NCBI GenBank assembly: GCA_027686065.1
Contig: JAQCTH010000115.1
Span: 1 to 6,677 of the forward strand
Direction of reading: 5' to 3'
From: Clostridiaceae bacterium AF10-41
Lineage (GTDB): Bacteria > Bacillota > Clostridia > Clostridiales > Clostridiaceae
DNA: 6,677 bases
Below, piece after piece: positions 5,924 through 6,677 of this stretch (the first letter of the stretch is position 1; every line of letters begins with the position of its first letter). Below the pieces are notes generated by a model, which was given only the letters and a program-made list of their open reading frames with translations, was not told the DNA's origin and ran no database searches. Position numbers and translations under genes: made by a program.

Positions 5924-5928
5924 CCTCC
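5924..5928 (-). promoter_or_regulatory. Ribosome binding site that fixes the sugar dehydrogenase start
   Basis: GGAGG lies 8 nt before ATG 5915. The upstream in-frame TTG overlaps this site and has no Shine-Dalgarno of its own. The intervening ATG at 5920 is out of frame and stops after two codons. Confidence 0.8.
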
Positions 5929-5932
5929 AATC

Positions 5933-5981
5933 AAAAAAATATCATAGTATAAACATTTACTTTGTTTATACTATGATATTT
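5933..5981 (-). terminator. Perfect 19-bp hairpin with T-run, probable terminator of the acidic protein gene
   Basis: Arms at 5937-5955 and 5963-5981 are perfectly complementary around a 7-nt loop. On the minus strand the hairpin ends in a run of seven T. This is typical of a Rho-independent terminator, about 80 nt after the stop codon of the upstream gene. It ends only a few bases before the GGAGG of the sugar dehydrogenase, which leaves no room for a separate promoter downstream of it. It could therefore also act as an attenuator or, as DNA, as an operator. Confidence 0.75.
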
Positions 5982-6060
5982 AAATCGAAATGCTCCTTTT
6001 AATTTTCCTTTTACCCTAGTTAAAAGTTATATAAAACTAAGTTAGAATTACATTCATCCT

Positions 6061-6677
6061 TTATTCCCCTGTATTACTATTAACTTCTGGATTCACTTCA
6101 GTATTTGGGTCGCTTTCTGGATTTTTCTCATCATCCGGCTTTGATTCATTCTCATGAAGGTCTTCTTCAACTTCTGGATTCTTTTCCTCTTCATTTTGGT
6201 TTGGTTTTTCAGTATTCTCTTCGTTTATTGCTGTATTTTCATTTTGATTATTATTTATATTATTAGAATTATTTGAATTATTATTTGCATTTATAAAAGG
6301 TATTGATTCATTGTATATTTCTTCATCTGTATTTGCATCTTCTATATTATCCTCTTCCTTTTGCTTTAGTAAATCATTATATAGATTTTCATAAAACAAT
6401 AAGTCTTTATCAAGGTTATTTTCTGTTTTGCTTATATCTACAGTTGAATCTAATTCTCTTATTTTATTTTTTAGCAATTTTATCTTTTCATTTTTTTCAT
6501 TTTCTAAGGTTTTATTCTTATTAGTATCTTTCTCATTATTAGCTTTATTAGTAGAGATTTTTAAAGATAAATTCATTTTATTTATTTTATTAGAATAAAT
6601 CATACCACTTATAACTACTGCTACAAAAACTGTTATTAAACCTATGCATATTCCTAATTTGATTTTAAAATTACTAT
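6061..6677 (-). CDS. Membrane-anchored acidic Asn/Glu/Pro-rich protein, 5' end outside the window
   Basis: 204 residues are visible and the frame is still open at the right edge, so the start lies outside. An ATG at 6603 exists, but it would cut off a good membrane segment (visible residues about 7-27, LGICIGLITVFVAVVISGMI) and has no clear Shine-Dalgarno. After the membrane segment comes a Lys/Glu/Asn-rich helical stretch (about 57-105, possible coiled coil), then an Asn run (about 129-147), then a strongly acidic tail (about 152-204) with repeated NPEV/NPES units. Lysines before the membrane segment suggest that the tail is outside the cell, though lysines after it make this uncertain. The tail looks like a disordered linker or wall-spanning region. 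I recognise no family. The low complexity means that similarity searches need the missing N-terminus. The hairpin at 5933-5981 probably ends its transcript. Confidence 0.75.
   Translation of the reverse strand, partial: SNFKIKLGICIGLITVFVAVVISGMIYSNKINKMNLSLKISTNKANNEKDTNKNKTLENEKNEKIKLLKNKIRELDSTVDISKTENNLDKDLLFYENLYNDLLKQKEEDNIEDANTDEEIYNESIPFINANNNSNNSNNINNNQNENTAINEENTEKPNQNEEEKNPEVEEDLHENESKPDDEKNPESDPNTEVNPEVNSNTGE

Noticed and set aside
6303..6524. Plus-strand open frame of hydrophobic and aromatic residues
   Set aside because: It is the antisense of the Lys/Asn/Glu-rich segment of the acidic protein; AAA/GAA-type codons read backwards give Phe/Leu/Tyr.

Overview
The window is AT-rich and looks like the chromosome of a low-GC Gram-positive anaerobe of the class Clostridia. 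The signs are strong purine-rich ribosome binding sites, codon use dominated by A/T third positions, and the adjacent NifU-like and GGGtGRT genes, a pair I associate with clostridia and related anaerobes. The genus cannot be fixed from the sequence alone. I see no insertion sequence, CRISPR array, phage gene or plasmid function.

Layout, left to right. At 96-1469 (minus strand) is a purine permease of the NCS2/AzgA-PbuG type with its own likely promoter and terminator. At 1725-3705 (minus) is a two-gene operon: a NifU/IscU-like protein is followed 20 nt later by a GGGtGRT protein. The operon has a candidate promoter whose -10 box lies in the loop of a 7-bp inverted repeat, a leader of about 120 nt, and a terminator. 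At 3753-3941 (plus) is a tRNA-Leu(CAA) gene with a near-consensus promoter and a long hairpin terminator. At 4008-4799 (plus) are two tandem genes for paralogous small exported proteins of 105 aa each, followed by a terminator. At 4821-5930 (minus) is a PQQ-type aldose dehydrogenase-like beta-propeller protein with no convincing export signal. A perfect 19-bp inverted repeat stands just before its ribosome binding site. At 6061-6677 (minus) is the C-terminal part of a membrane-anchored acidic, Asn/Glu/Pro-rich protein that runs off the right edge.

For five of the six annotated reading frames the longest-ORF start is not the start I use. The permease, both small exported proteins and the sugar dehydrogenase start further in, at an ATG placed correctly behind a Shine-Dalgarno sequence. 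The acidic protein has no start in the window and continues beyond it.

Functionally the window is a set of separate transcription units. Only the NifU-like/GGGtGRT pair and the two small exported paralogues look like genes that work together. The NifU-like partner suggests a link to iron-sulfur or metal chemistry for the pair, but the GGGtGRT protein has no role that I can assign. The stretch without genes at 1470-1839 holds the permease promoter, a small inverted repeat and the operon terminator. I see no riboswitch in it.
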